64,000 bases of DNA. Source: Solanum dulcamara. Lineage: Eukaryota; Streptophyta; Magnoliopsida; Solanales; Solanaceae. The notes beneath the pieces were generated by a model. That model did not search any database. It had not been told where the DNA came from and saw only the letters and a list, made by a program, of their open reading frames with translations. This document shows, in pieces, positions 20,941-31,572 of this stretch. The stretch covers positions 53,739,732 through 53,803,731 of the forward strand of contig NC_077248.1 of NCBI RefSeq assembly GCF_947179165.1, read 5' to 3'. The translations under genes were made by a program, and so were the position numbers. The number at the start of each line of letters is the position of its first letter. Position 1 is the stretch's first letter.

Positions 20941-21100
20941 AGTCCAATCATAAACAATCCAATCCAATCATGTACAATCCAATTCAATAACATATAATCT
21001 GATTCAATCCCATCATATACAATCCGATTCAATCCAATCATATACAATTCGATCCAATCTAATCATATATAATCCGATCCAATCCAATCATATACAATCA
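20941..21100 (+). repeat. 25-bp minisatellite in element G LTR
   Basis: Units of the form AATCATATACAATCCGATTC repeat with TATA(C/T)AAT anchors at 21016, 21041, 21066 and 21091, exactly 25 bp apart, preceded by three shorter 20-bp-spaced units from 20951. Confidence 0.85.
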
Positions 21101-23430
21101 ACTCAATAATAAAGTGAAAGGACTCAACTCAATAGATATACAAATTAGAATTTAGCAATGTTTTATAGTTCGACTCAATCATCTACAATCTCAATCAAAC
21201 CAATCATATCATACACCATCTACTCAATTTGAGAGTTTCTTTAATCAACATCCATCACCTTTGAGCCAATGATGTACAACAAGACGACGTTATTATCACG
21301 TCCGTTCAATACTTTGCCAGGGTATGAACGAATCAACAAATCATGAATCCAACAATCAATCAAGTCCTATCATGTCAGGACAATGAAATAGGGCAACATC
21401 CGACTTTAACGGTTCAATCCTTTCCTACGTTGGCTATGTAGTTATTGAGTTTGAGTTTGAGTTATTACTTACTCTTACTTAATTCGGTGCTCGATACTCC
21501 TCCTAAGACTCGATATGCTCATATCTATCAGGTGAGTAAGATACTCAAAATACTCATTTAGTCTCTTTTGGACTTAGTTCAAATCAACGCATTTAGTCTC
21601 ATTGGACTCTTATCAAAATCAACTCAACTCAATTATCAAACTCTTCTCTTTAAATTTGATACAATCTCAACTCAATGAATGCATTTAAAATGTATTTTTT
21701 TACTCCTCAACTCAATCTCAAAATAGATGTTTTAATGTAATAATGCTCAACTCATTTATACTCAAAATACTCATGCTCAAAATAGTAATTAAGAGACTTC
21801 TCAGACTCATTCATATCTTTCCAAAACTCCATCTCAAACAATCATTTATACTCAAAATACTCATAGTAAAAATAACCAAATTTAAGAACTTCTCAGACTC
21901 AACTCATTTTCAAATATATGTTTTAAAAGAACATATATAGATTTTTGACTCTTTCATACTCAAAATGGTAATTATAGGACTCCTCAAAACTGAACTCTTT
22001 ATCATTCAAAACCTTCACAAATATTGTTTTAAAAATTCCATCACTACATAACATAACAAAATGAAATCTCAATTTGGGTTGATGTGAATGAAAACATGAA
22101 TCCATACTCTCAACAAAACCCAACTCAAGAAATTTTAAATAACTCAAGAACATCATCAAGGAATTTATATACAAAACCTCAATAGAATTTATAGATAACT
22201 CAAGAACTTAATTCATGGAACCTCTAAACAAAATTTAAATTGAATCAATGAAGATGTAGAGCACGAGGACGAACTTAGTCCAATGTTGTGAATAGCCTTA
22301 CATACCTAGAATGAAGATTATCTCACTGAAAAGCAAAGACATGGATTAAAGATCTTTAATCTTAGCATTTCTTCTTCTTTCTAATCTCTTCTCTCAAATA
22401 TCCTAAGGTAAATGAGAGGAAAACCTCCTTGGATATTATGAGGGAACTAATTTTTAGTCCCAAAAGGGGCTAGGGTTAAGCTTGGGAAAGGTAGGAAAAA
22501 TTTCGAAATTTCCTTTATCATGAAAAATCTGAAAAAATGTGTTCAGGGACTGCAGGTGCGATAGTGGCGCACCACACCCAAGCCATAACTACTGCAGCTA
22601 ATTTCGGCGCTCTCCTGGTACTATAGTGGTGCGCCGCACCATCAGCCAAACTACTATAGCGATAGTCTTTGATAAAATGGTCATAACTTTTTACTCCAAA
22701 CTTGAAATAAGTTAAACTCGGTGGCATTGGAAAGAGGATTCAAAAAATTTTAATCTGATATATCACGGGCCACCTAATCTTAATATTCTTAAAGTTATGG
22801 TCATTTGAAGTTGGCCCTTATAAGATCTTAAATAAAAACTTAATCGGTAAAAGATCTTTCAACTCGACTTAGTACTAGAGGTTCTTTATGACCATAATTC
22901 ATTTCTAATACACTTCAAATACTTAGGAATTGATCCTAAACCATGTATAAAATTAGGATTCATCTATTTTGAGTTTATAGTATATGAAGAATAGTTCGAG
23001 TCTTGGTGAATGATTTTGGGGTGTTACATTATCTCCCCCTTGGGATCATTCGTCCTTGAATGAAAATCAACCAGAGCTGGAATCGAGGCATGAATAATAA
23101 TTGAGACTAAATTAAATCAACCAATAAACTAAATCAAGCAATCAAGACAATCAACTATTTAGACTCAAGAATAGACAAATCAGTTCAAGTTAAGAGTAGG
23201 GACATTACCTTCATCATTCTCATTATTAGGCACGAATTGAACATCGAAACTCAATCATTCGAATCATTCAAACATCTATCTCATCAACCTTCGAACTCAA
23301 GGAAGAAAACATCAACTCAAATCAAGAATAGGATGTTACTTTCAACATAATAGTTCATGGCACGAATAGAAGTGAATATTTGGTCTTCATATCATCCTCA
23401 TAGGACAGACAATCCTTGATTTCGGTACTT

Positions 23431-23637
23431 TCAATGGGAACTACCAACAAATGATCTCCCAAGCACTCCTTTGATCATCGAGACATGAAGCACCGGGCGA
23501 AAGACAGCTATCTCAGAAGGTAACTCCAATTTATGAGTGACATCCCCAACCCTCTTCACAATTTCATAAGACCAATATATCGGTGCCCAAGCTTCCCCTT
23601 CTTTCCAATCCTCATAACACCTTTCACATATATCCAA
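23431..23637 (-). pseudogene. Element G integrase C-terminal remnant
   Basis: A 68-codon minus-strand frame holds IVKRVGDVTHKLELPSE followed by RPVLHVSMIKGVLG, the usual gypsy integrase C-terminal segment before the chromodomain-like tail. It stands about 400 bp from the polypurine tract, the expected distance. The catalytic core is missing. The sequence left of it (23042-23430) is the untranslated 3' end of the element. Confidence 0.7.
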
Positions 23638-23640
23638 TCA

Positions 23641-25690
23641 TTCCTCTAAAATTCCTAAATAGCCTACTGCCATCACTCTCATAGTGAAAACCACTCACTC
23701 AAGCCTATCACTCTAACCACCTCAACCACATCTAAGAATTGTCAAGCCTAGTTTACCACTTCTACCTCCATTATTGCATGAGCTCTTACCCATAGACATA
23801 TTAACATACTCTTACCTATGTATTGCACATCACAGGTTCTCATCTCGCTCCTCTTCCACACCTCTATCCTTAACAAGACAAGTATAACACAACTATCACA
23901 ATTAGGAAATACTAAGATTCATTCTCTTCATAAAAAATAGGAGGTAGAACCAATAAAGATTTCTTTTTCGACTCACTGTCCCTCATCCGCTCTCACTCAA
24001 CTCAGTCTAGTATCATCAACATCGCTATCAGAACTGGAAAGAAAAATTCGCTGAAAACGTTTAGAGCAAAAATTCATAAGCATGATTTATTTAGAAAGTC
24101 TGATCTGGGAACACCCATAACTATTATAATCTCTCTAGTCTCTCAGGGCCTTTAATATGTTCATGGAACTGTACATATTGTGAAACTCAAGTCATGTTTC
24201 GTGTAACATAGGCTGAAAACTCTTAGATTTATAAGACAAAATTAGGATTGTTGAATGAAATCATCAATTCTCATCCTCGAACTCAACATGGATATGCATC
24301 AACATGGGAGTGCATGGGTCTAGGCCATGGGCATAGTGCTCATACATACGGAAGGAATAGAGTATCACTTCGACTGAAGTATTAGGAATATGGGAGATGA
24401 AAAAACATTGATGTCTCATCCTGATCAACTCATCGCTATCGAAAGCTTAAGACTTACTTAGGTTCATTAACTTATCATCTCCCCCATAGGCCAAAGGTCA
24501 CCTCCTTATGTCTGCGAATTGATTCTCTACACTTAGTTATAAGAACATTGCTCTACACGACAGAGTATCAATATTCACAAGAACACTTAAACTCTCCAAT
24601 TATACTATACCCGAAGATACCAAACCGCTATTAGGGCCTCATTCTAAGATACTTCCCTTAACTTCCTTCTATATTTTAGGCATCTTTATATACTTGCTGC
24701 TCTTATTGGTGTACACATGAACTTTCTCTAACTCTTATGATCTAACCTCTTTTTCTTTAACCTGCTAACACTCATCTTCTAGGTTTATATATTCCTAACT
24801 TAGTTGAAGAAAACTTAAATTATAAAAAGGAGACTCATTATTATCTATATACAACTTCCTTCAACCCATTTCTTATAGTTACTAAATAAAAGAAACCCCA
24901 CACCCATCCTTCTTCACGTCAACAACTAAAGGATACTAACTAGTCACCCAAAGCAACTCATAAAATAAGAGTCTCATACAACTCTATACTATCTCATATA
25001 AACATATTAAGCCTCTTCTTACCAAATGACTTAGCCTCAATTCACTGTTTACATCTGAGAGTCATATATCCCTCCATTTATAACACACACTCCTCGCAAG
25101 TTAATATCTTAATCTCTCACATACGTCACGTCAAGCCTACTAAATCAAATCTTAAAACTAGCACTATCACAATTATTCATTACACCTCATTACTCACCTT
25201 GTAGATAATTCACTCTAGTTACAGGCCTCAATCAATCACCATTCTCAATATTTGAGTTCTACTCCTCTAACTCCCTCTTTCTAACTCTAGGATTATTCTA
25301 CAAATCGTAGCTCACCATGCCTCAAATCATATTCCATCGGATGGTGAAACTAATCATTTAGAGACATAACTTCTCTCTCGAAGATAACATTTAAATCAAG
25401 ATTTAGAGATGAGATTCTACATACATCTTTCTTGTATCAATGCACGATCCATATGAACAAGAGTGCATTCTTTCGAATCAATAGACTTAAGCACACTAAT
25501 CGGCTCCTCGCAAGCCTTGTGTAGTCTCTTTACTTTCTCAAGACTTCATATTAACTCATCAACAAAAAATTGAGGTTTACTTTTCCAACCACCTTGAGTA
25601 TGAGGGTTAATCAGATGGATTTTAGCAACGCACAAATTAGAAGGGAATTTTCATAGAGTTAAACTCTATCGCACGAATTCAAAACTCCAT
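23641..25690. other. Unassigned part of element G or unrelated insertion
   Basis: About 2 kb with the CT-rich texture of minus-strand retroelement DNA but without any domain I recognise in six frames. Near its right end (25664-25690) a phrase with AGTTAAACTCTATCGCACGA resembles the leader region of element D (40830-40850) and may be the leader of G. The rest could be a heavily diverged internal region or another repeat. Confidence 0.35.
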
Positions 25691-26219
25691 AATCCCCTTC
25701 ATCATGAAAAATCTAAAAAAGGGGTTAAGGGTCTACAGGCCCGATAGTGGCACGCCACGCCCCAGACAAAACTTCTGCAGCTAGTTTTGGCGCTCTGCTG
25801 GTGCGATAGTGGTGCGCAGCGCCATCATCCAAATTACTATAGTGAAAGTTTTTGATAAAATGGTCTTAACTTTTTACTATGAACTCTGAATAAGGAAAAC
25901 TAGTGGCATTGGAAAGAGGATTCAAAAACCTTTAATTTGATAGGTCGTGTCCCACCTAAATATTAATATTCTGAAAGTTATGGTCATTAGAAGTTGTCTC
26001 TTATAAGATCTTATATGAAAACTTAATTGATAATGGAGCTTTCAACTCGACTTAGTACTAGAGGTTCCTTATGACCATAATTAACTTCTAATATACTTTA
26101 AATACTTAGGAATTGATCCTAACTCATATATAAAATTAGAATTCATCGAGTTCGAGTTTATATGCATATGAAGAATAGTTCGGTATGAAAATTTAACATT
26201 TAACATTTGGGGTGTTACA
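25690..26219 (-). repeat. Element G 5' LTR, U3 part only
   Basis: On the minus strand this starts TGTAACACCCC at 26219 and follows the first 520 bp of the 3' LTR (compare 22508-23028), including the GC-rich GCGATAGTGG block. It then stops, so the R-U5 part is deleted. The segment 26181-26206 differs from the other LTR: it holds CGGTATGAAAATTTAACATT, which is also present outside the element at 26256. Confidence 0.8.
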
Positions 26220-26703
26220 GTCATTTTCTGCATTGCCCTATATTTTACATAGGCGCGGTATGAAAATTTAACATTTAAATTTATTTGAAAATTTTAATAC
26301 TAGGCCAGGTTAGAGTTAAAGTTGTATTTTAATTATACTTTTTGCAAATAATTTTTATAAATTCAAATATACTTTTTAAATTAATGTTGTTTGTATCCTC
26401 AATTAAAAAACTTGCAAAATCACTCAATTTGACTAATTCATCTAAAATATACAATCAAATCTGCTCTAAAAGAGTAATATCTCATAATAAATAATCGCAT
26501 AATATCATAGATTAAATCTCAAATACAAGCTATTACATATTATTAAATTATTCTTTTTAGTTTATTTAAATTTTTTGACGTTGAAATTGTGTTTGGTCAT
26601 AGATTGTGCAAATAAAATTTGGAAAATCAAAAAAATGGGGTCATTTTTATAGAAGTAAAATTTAAAAATAAAATATAGTCAAAATGAAAAAATAAAAATA
26701 GTA
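26220..26703. other. AT-rich intergenic sequence
   Basis: Strongly AT-rich DNA with A and T runs. Apart from the 22-bp copy of the LTR segment at 26256-26277 nothing is recognised. Confidence 0.5.
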
Positions 26704-26838
26704 TGCAAAGTGCCTTGGGAGATTGCCGAAGTTGAGGAGGTAATTAACGGGGAAATATCTAGTCAAGGAGAAGAAATCAAAAAGATTTTCAAAAAAGATA
26801 ATTGGCTAGTAAATTATCTAGCTAATTTAGCAATTGTG
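26704..26838 (+). pseudogene. LINE-type RNase H fragment
   Basis: About 42 codons are open (from about 26710) and read VPWEIAEVEEVI...KKDNWLVNYLANLAIV. The pattern Asn-x-Leu-x-x-Tyr-Leu-Ala-Asn-x-Ala fits the end of the RNase H domain found at the C-terminus of plant L1-type LINEs and related reverse-transcriptase genes. It is cut at 26838 by an LTR. The alternative is an unrelated short frame; the motif match is brief. Confidence 0.4.
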
Positions 26839-28694
26839 TGTCACGACCCTGATCCATCGTGAGTGGCATTCATACCAACCCTTCGGTGGGAGAATCAATA
26901 CTACACCCAACTAGATCATACGATCAACCAAACATGAATTTAAATATATGGAAACAATTTTAAATGAAATAGTTTAAAAGTTGAGTTCCCATAGACTCAG
27001 GAAAGTTATCAAAACATTTGGAAGTTAACCCCCTAGAATCTGAAAGTCATTGTATCAAAACTCTAGCTAACGTTCTAGAATAAGGGAATCCAACCCCGTA
27101 AATAATAATTATAAAACAATAATCTAAAGGGTATGAGTCCTAAAGGAGAGGATTAAGAGCTAAGATAAATCAACGCCTGAAAGAACTGACTCACCCATGA
27201 ATCCAAAAGATCGATGATCTCCTAGATGAAGTATCTCAACAACCTCCTGAATATGTCATGTACTCAAGAAAGGAAGAGCAAATGCAGTATCAGTACACAA
27301 TCACAATGTACTGGTAGGATCACATATCCATTTTCATTAAATGAAATATGAACAAGTAACTACAACATAGGAAGGCAACAATATAGAATCAAATACTAGT
27401 TATGACAACTCTTAAATCATTATACAGGTAAACATACTCAATTACAATTCAACAGTCAACGATGGTCCTCTCACAAAACTCATATCCAAACTGTTAGTCT
27501 ACAGATGTGGTACTTGTTTCAATAGTTATTGTACCAATGTGGTATGTGTTCCAAATGTATAACGTGGTATCCAATTATACCGGTGTGGTACCCAATTCAA
27601 ATATACCGGCATGGTAAATGATCCAATATACTGATGTGGTACCCAATCCAACATGAAGTCATGCATCATAATCACAACCACGATAAATAGGCACACACAC
27701 TTATACAACCAAGTAATAGATTCATTGCATGCAATTTGATCACTAGATATCATTTTACTTCAGGTTCTTTTCTTTTTCCCTAATATTATATCATGCATGA
27801 CATACTAGTGAAGTTGTTAACAGGCACATATAACACAATGGGAAAACCCAACCATCACCTACCTCAAAACAAGCATTGGAAACTCTAATGAACGAGAGCT
27901 TTCCCTTTCTGAAGTATCTTGGCTTATTCTTGGTCTAAAATAAATAAAGAATACAAGGAACAATGAACAATGACCTAAATTACTCGGATTAGATAAAAAT
28001 CCTAAGCCTTAGCTAATTTCATGATAACCTTACCCAACTACGGCTTTTTCCACCATTAATTTAGGCCAAAACCTTCTCCTAAGAGAATTCTCATAAATTC
28101 TAGGGTCTATGGATTGAATTAAAATAAGGAATGACTAACTTATCTTTATCGAAAGATTTGGTGGAAAACTAAAAAGAAACAACTCTAATTCGCCCCTTAC
28201 TCTTCAAAACTGAAGTTCCAGCAAATAATATACATTTTTGAGACTTTTCCCTGATAAAATTAGCGATTGCCCTGCTATATAGCATCCCCAGGCCACTATA
28301 GAAGCCCACTTATAGTAGGAGTAATCCCTCCAAAGCTTCTTGTAGGGAAACGGATGCTCGAAATTTATGTCCCAAACCCCTATTTCACAATAAAACCTCA
28401 AACTTTGACATTCTAAGATAACTCCTTCACGCCAAATTTGATTTCGAAAGTTTTACTCACCCGAATTCATATCACTAAGGCCATATGGATTCTTTAACGT
28501 ATTCACTACTATCTCAAATAATCAAAACTCAGGAATCCATCCCAATCCATTATCGTATTTTCCTAGACCTCACCTGACTCAGATTTCGTTTAAGTCTGGC
28601 CTAGTCTCAAAATTTCTAAGTTACTACTCAAAGGTTTTTTGGCCCGTATTTCTTTCCTATTGGATTATCTATAATTAAATGATGGGTCGTTATA
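26839..28694 (-). mobile_element. LTR I: isolated gypsy LTR
   Basis: Minus-strand ends are TATAACGACCC at 28694 (from a TGTAACGACCC-like start) and GGTCGTGACA at 26839. Length 1.86 kb. No primer site or polypurine tract directly flanks it: the left side is the LINE scrap, and the right side is 21 bp and then element D. A target duplication is not visible (TTGTG left, ATAGA right). The repeated GGTA(C/T)C/CAATTATACCGGTGTGGTACC phrases at 27520-27645 make a loose array of about 35-bp units. It may be a solo LTR or the 3' LTR of a neighbour; its R-U5 end resembles that of element F, but the body differs. Confidence 0.65.
27505..27650 (+). repeat. Short degenerate array inside LTR I
   Basis: GATGTGGTAC, AATGTGGTAT, AACGTGGTAT, GGTGTGGTAC, GGCATGGTAA and GATGTGGTAC recur every 20-35 bp between 27505 and 27645, each followed by an AT-rich CCAAT-type phrase. 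This is an LTR-internal minisatellite of about six degenerate units. Confidence 0.7.
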
Positions 28695-28715
28695 ATAGAT
28701 ACTAATTTACCAATC

Positions 28716-29232
28716 TATCATAGAACTTAAGTGCAACACAGTGATTAGAATTTTGAGGGACTCCAACAAAGTCTCTTAGCATATCATACATGAGCATACA
28801 TAAAACAAATACGACAATAAGAACATATATGAACATAGAATAAAAGTCTTAGCATGAATGTCTCAATAAAGAAGAAATCAACTCCAAAAAAATATGACAA
28901 CATAGACTTCATAACAATCTAACATGCCTCTACTAGTCTAGACAGGGAGTAGGACAAGCTCCTAGCTCACCAACATAAGAAGGAAAGTCAAAGACATAAA
29001 AAGAATATCATGAATGTCACTTCCTCAAAACATGAGGACTCACCGACAAATAGAAATAATATCTCAAGTTCTAGCCATGAGTATGGTGTACTTGATGGTC
29101 ATCCGACCCTACATTATTATACAATATGTAGGTAAAAGTATGCGTTAATATATAAAATGCATTAACAATGATAATTAAACATACTCAATATGAACATATG
29201 ATGCATAACCAATAGCTTGAAATGTGATTAAA
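28716..29232 (-). repeat. Element D 3' LTR, R-U5 side
   Basis: The part of D's 3' LTR left of element E. It parallels 41034-41540 (shared phrases CTCTTAGCATATCATACA, GACAAGCTCCTAGCTCACCA-type, and GCTTGAAATGT just before the break). The terminal TG of the LTR complement has become TA (28716). Confidence 0.8.
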
Positions 29233-30145
29233 TGTAATACCCTGGGTATGTGAAAGATAGAGTATGATATCATAAGGTGAATAGTTAGCCTTGGTAAATT
29301 TATTGATGAGTCAAGGGAGATTTTTATTAAGGGCATTATACACTTTTACTCTATTTTAGTAGGGAATGAATCTAGACAGTTTCGGGGGTAGGTTCCTAAT
29401 CTATTTAATCCCCAAATATCTTAATTCTCCTCATTCATTCACTAATAACCCATCCTAAATATTTTTCTCTCTACAAAAGGATCTCTAGACCTCCGTTAAA
29501 GACCTAGCAAGGATTCTACCAATTTCTTCATTGATCTTCAAGTTTCTTCATAATTCGTATTCAAGGTATTTGAGTTTTCATCCATTGGTACCATTCACCC
29601 ATAGAGTCTAAAAAATTTCTTAAATCTTTCACGAATTTCAATTATATCTTGGAATCTTCTTAATTTCAATTTCAATTGCATGAACTATGGTGTTCTTGTG
29701 AATTTAAATCTATTTTTAGCATGAATTGATAAATAATTTCTTAGGATTGGTATATTCTTCATGTATAATCACTATATTTCTATTTAGGGCCTAGGATCTT
29801 ATTATGGGGGATGAATACTCTTGAAATATGCTGAAAAATCTAGAAATTCATTAGGAAAATGTTGGGGCGACATGCCACCATCGCGCATGAATATCCCCAG
29901 TAGTTTAGGGCCTGGCGCGGTGTGCCAATAGTGTGCCATCACCCAGTAAGAGATAAAGAGCATTCAATGAATGCGATTTATGTTTTGTGAATAAATCGCA
30001 TTCAACAACTGCGATTTATGTGTACAAAAATTTCTTTATTTGATCCTTACCTCTTATCAACTACTTTGTCAAGTGCATGAATTACATTTCTTTTGTCTTT
30101 TCAAATTTCATTTAAGCATGAATTACTACTAGATTTTATGATATT
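29233..30145 (+). repeat. Element E 5' LTR, internally deleted
   Basis: Starts TGTAATACCCTGGG and follows the 3' LTR (31573-32475) closely, then passes directly into AACTTGGTATCAGAGC. The 3' LTR continues 1.75 kb further at this point. The join is therefore exactly at the LTR/primer-site border. Confidence 0.87.
29969..30020 (+). other. Stem-loop in element E LTR
   Basis: GAATGCGATTTAT (29969-29981) and ATAAATCGCATTC (29991-30003) form a perfect 13-bp stem with a 9-base loop, followed by a third GCGATTTATG at 30011-30020. The 3' LTR has the same structure with one mismatch (32298-32310 and 32320-32332), plus another complementary arm at 32283. Its location, about 740 bp into the LTR, could place it in the leader of the transcript. 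Confidence 0.8.
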
Positions 30146-30149
30146 AACT

Positions 30150-30161
30150 TGGTATCAGAGC
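30150..30161 (+). promoter_or_regulatory. Primer binding site of element E
   Basis: An intact TGGTATCAGAGC, complementary to initiator Met-tRNA, preceded by AAC as in element A. Confidence 0.9.
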
Positions 30162-30362
30162 ACAAAGTTTAAGTATCCTAGGATTTCTAACATGACACGT
30201 TGAGTAGAGTCTTGTTCATCGGTGTGAAGCAAGCTACATCTACGAATAGGAGGCTATAAAGTATTTTAGGAAATGTTTCACTTCTTTAATGATCTATGTC
30301 ATGCGAGAGAGTTGTGTCCTAAGGTTTTTTTCTTAACAATTGTTCTTTGCAATTTTCAGAAA

Positions 30363-31190
30363 ATGCCTCCAAGAAGACAAGTCCCTCAAGCTAATGATCA
30401 TTTAGCCAATCAAGTTACCCATGCCGAGTTCCGAACTGCCTTCACTATGCTAGCCAAAGTTGTGGCCAACCAAGGGGTTGCGTCTCCTCCTAATGCACTT
30501 ACTCTAGTTTCAAGAGTAAGAGATTTTGAAATAATAAACCCTTCCAAGTTTTATAGTTTGAAAGTTGATAAAGATCCCAAAATTTCATTGATGAGGTGTA
30601 TGAGGTAGAGGATATTATGGGGGTGACTTAATGGGAATCTGAGAGAATTGAATGAGGGTCTAATTAGTTGGGAAAATTTCAAAGTTACATTTCTTTATGG
30701 ATTTTTCCCGTTGGAATTGAGGGAGGCCAAGATATAGGAGTTGATTATCCTCAAGCAAGGAACCCTGAGTGTGAGGGAGTATGCTCTCAAGTTTACCCAA
30801 TTGTCAAAGTATGCCCCATTTATGGTTGTCAATCCTAGAGCTCGGATGACTAAATTTAGTTTGGGAGTTTTGTACTTGGTGTCCAAATAGTATAAGATGA
30901 CGATATTAATAAGAGAGATGGATATCTCTAGACTCATGACTCATGCGAAGCAAATAGAGGATGAAAAGCTAAGGAAGAGATCTAGGAAATCCAATAGGGA
31001 ATGAACCGATAATGGTCCATCTTTTGCTAATGCCCTGGTGTCTAGGACTAACAAGGAAGGACGTTCCTTTCCACCTTGTAGAAGGTATGGTAGGACTCAC
31101 CAATGAGTATGAATGGAGGGTAAAGAGGGTTGCTACAAGTGTGGTGATATAAAGCATAAAATGAGAGATAATTCGGTGACTACTAGAAAA
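30363..31190 (+). pseudogene. Element E gag with zinc knuckle, decayed
   Basis: ATG at 30363 opens MPPRRQVPQANDHLANQV, the start pattern also seen in D, H and C. An upstream ATG (30273) is in frame, but the sequence before 30363 is leader. The frame stops at 30606-30608. Capsid pieces follow in other frames: FPLELREAK-type (about 30706), LSVREYALKFTQLSKYAP (about 30766) and a segment ending near 30960. A knuckle reading CYKCGDIKHKMRD (about 31132-31172) has its last Cys changed to Asn. After it the sequence passes to the 3' untranslated part without pol. Frameshifts and stops make it non-functional. Confidence 0.82.
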
Positions 31191-31572
31191 GGAAGGGAAA
31201 TGACCCGAGCTACTTCATCCAGTATGTTACAAGCTTCCTTTGGTTATGATAATATTTGGTATGGGTAGGTTTCATATTTATTTTTTCATGATTGACTTGA
31301 TAACCCGAGTGTTTGAGTTTTTGTGCTAGTTAAAGTGTTAGCTTCCGTGTTTATGCTAACGAATTCTTGAGTTTTAGTTACTCTCATGTTTTCATATGCA
31401 TGCATGTTCATGAAGCAGGTTTTAAGCTATGCTTATGTGAAAGATGAGAATCGTATGTTCTATGCATTTTGATATGTTATTGCATTATTGATGGGTTGCT
31501 ATTCCTCTTTTTGTGTCTGTTCTATGCTAGTGCGATCTCATTTAAGGACGATTATTCTCAAGGGGGAGATAT
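31191..31572 (+). other. Element E 3' untranslated part and polypurine tract
   Basis: Sequence with CATATGCATGCATGTTCATG (31396-31416) that also occurs at the same place in element C (63209-63229) and, complemented, near the 3' end of D (36114-36127). It ends with the polypurine tract AAGGGGGAGATAT, which primes plus-strand DNA synthesis. Pol is missing upstream of it. Confidence 0.75.

Larger units (their letters stand above)
20096..23028 (-). repeat. Element G 3' LTR
   Basis: A 2.9-kb LTR with minus-strand ends TGTAACACCCC (at 23028) and GGTCGTGACA (at 20096), next to the polypurine tract complement at 23029-23041. It is related to the LTR of element F: both share ATCCTCGACAGTG, TCTGTATCTGCATCAT-type and GTCAGTACATGAAATGTAC-type phrases. 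It contains a recent 194-bp duplication, a 25-bp minisatellite and a GC-rich block at 22555-22650 with repeated GCGATAGTGG / GTGCGCCGCACC motifs. Confidence 0.85.
20096..26219 (-). mobile_element. Element G: minus-strand Ty3/gypsy retrotransposon, mostly deleted
   Basis: Read on the minus strand: a 5' LTR fragment (26219 down to about 25690), a long unassigned part, the end of integrase (23637-23431), a polypurine tract complement (23041-23029) and a full 3' LTR (23028-20096). The LTR pieces share TATCATGAAAAATCT, CTACTATAG-type and GGGGTGTTACA phrases. Gag, protease, RT and most of integrase are not recognisable. No target duplication is visible: AAGTT stands on the left and GTCAT on the right. 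Confidence 0.7.

Noticed and set aside
21923..22174. An 83-codon minus-strand frame
   Set aside because: It is inside element G's LTR, with no domain and no counterpart in the other LTR fragment.
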